From NCBI GenBank assembly GCA_937898535.1, contig CALDKP010000033.1, positions 1 through 5,850 of the forward strand: a stretch of 5,850 bases of DNA, in the 5' to 3' direction. Source of the stretch: an uncultured Sphingomonadales bacterium (lineage in GTDB: Bacteria; Pseudomonadota; Alphaproteobacteria; Sphingomonadales; Sphingomonadaceae). A model generated the notes under the pieces. The model saw only the letters and a program-made list of their open reading frames with translations. It was not told the DNA's origin and did not search any database. Shown piece by piece: positions 5,796 to 5,850 of the stretch (positions are counted from its first letter, which is position 1; every line of letters begins with the position of its first letter). The position numbers and the translations under genes are program-made.

Positions 5796-5850
5796 GGGCC
5801 CTTAGCTCAGTCGGTAGAGCAACTGACTTTTAATCAGTAGGTCGCTGGTT
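5796..5850 (+). tRNA. tRNA-Lys (anticodon TTT), 3' end outside window
   Basis: The first 55 bases of a tRNA can be laid out position by position. The acceptor 5' strand is GGGCCCT (5796-5802), followed by T8 A9. The D-arm is GCTC (5805-5808), loop AGTCGGTA, GAGC (5817-5820). The anticodon arm is ACTGA (5822-5826), loop CTTTTAA, TCAGT (5834-5838), with anticodon TTT at 5829-5831. The variable loop is AGGTC, followed by the T-stem 5' strand GCTGG and the first two T of the T-loop. The anticodon reads lysine codons AAA and AAG. About 21 bases, including the acceptor 3' strand, lie beyond the window, so intactness cannot be confirmed. Confidence 0.95.

Noticed and set aside
1..5850. Mobile elements, CRISPR arrays, toxin-antitoxin or defence genes
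   Set aside because: I found no transposase or integrase motifs, no direct repeats at flanks, no spaced repeats and no unexplained gene-sized region. The single tRNA is cut by the window edge, so an integration site there cannot be judged.

Overview
The window looks like chromosomal housekeeping DNA from an alphaproteobacterium, most likely a sphingomonad with moderate to high GC. The main evidence is the ribosomal protein S4 sequence, which I recall as very close to Sphingomonadales S4. The PA-domain M28 lipoprotein and the exported COG4798-type methyltransferase also fit. This assignment is from memory of families, not from a search. Every gene I can support is on the + strand.

Layout from left to right: the 3' part of rpsD (S4) is closed by a strong intrinsic terminator. 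An outer-membrane-type lipoprotein aminopeptidase of family M28 follows, and aguA (agmatine deiminase) begins only 4 bases after it. Next, behind its own possible promoter and a good ribosome binding site, is a protein with a signal peptide and a degenerate SAM-methyltransferase fold (COG4798-like). A 170-base gap follows, holding competing inverted repeats and a possible small membrane peptide. Then come aguB (N-carbamoylputrescine amidase) and, 1 base after its stop codon, folK (HPPK of folate synthesis), which appears to start at a CTG codon. The window ends inside a tRNA-Lys(UUU) gene.

Functionally, AguA and AguB are the two consecutive steps that turn agmatine into putrescine: agmatine to N-carbamoylputrescine plus ammonia, then to putrescine plus CO2 and ammonia. 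Arginine decarboxylase, which would make the agmatine, is not in the window. The M28 peptidase, located outside the cytoplasm, could supply amino acids including arginine, but that link rests only on gene spacing. FolK appears to be translationally coupled to aguB without sharing its pathway.

I see no mobile element, CRISPR array, prophage or toxin-antitoxin system, and no clear evidence of a wholly new system. The points most worth a second look are the apparent CTG start of folK, the absence of a ribosome binding site before aguB together with a -10-like box placed for a leaderless transcript, the structured gap upstream of aguB, and the exported methyltransferase-like protein lying between the two agmatine genes.
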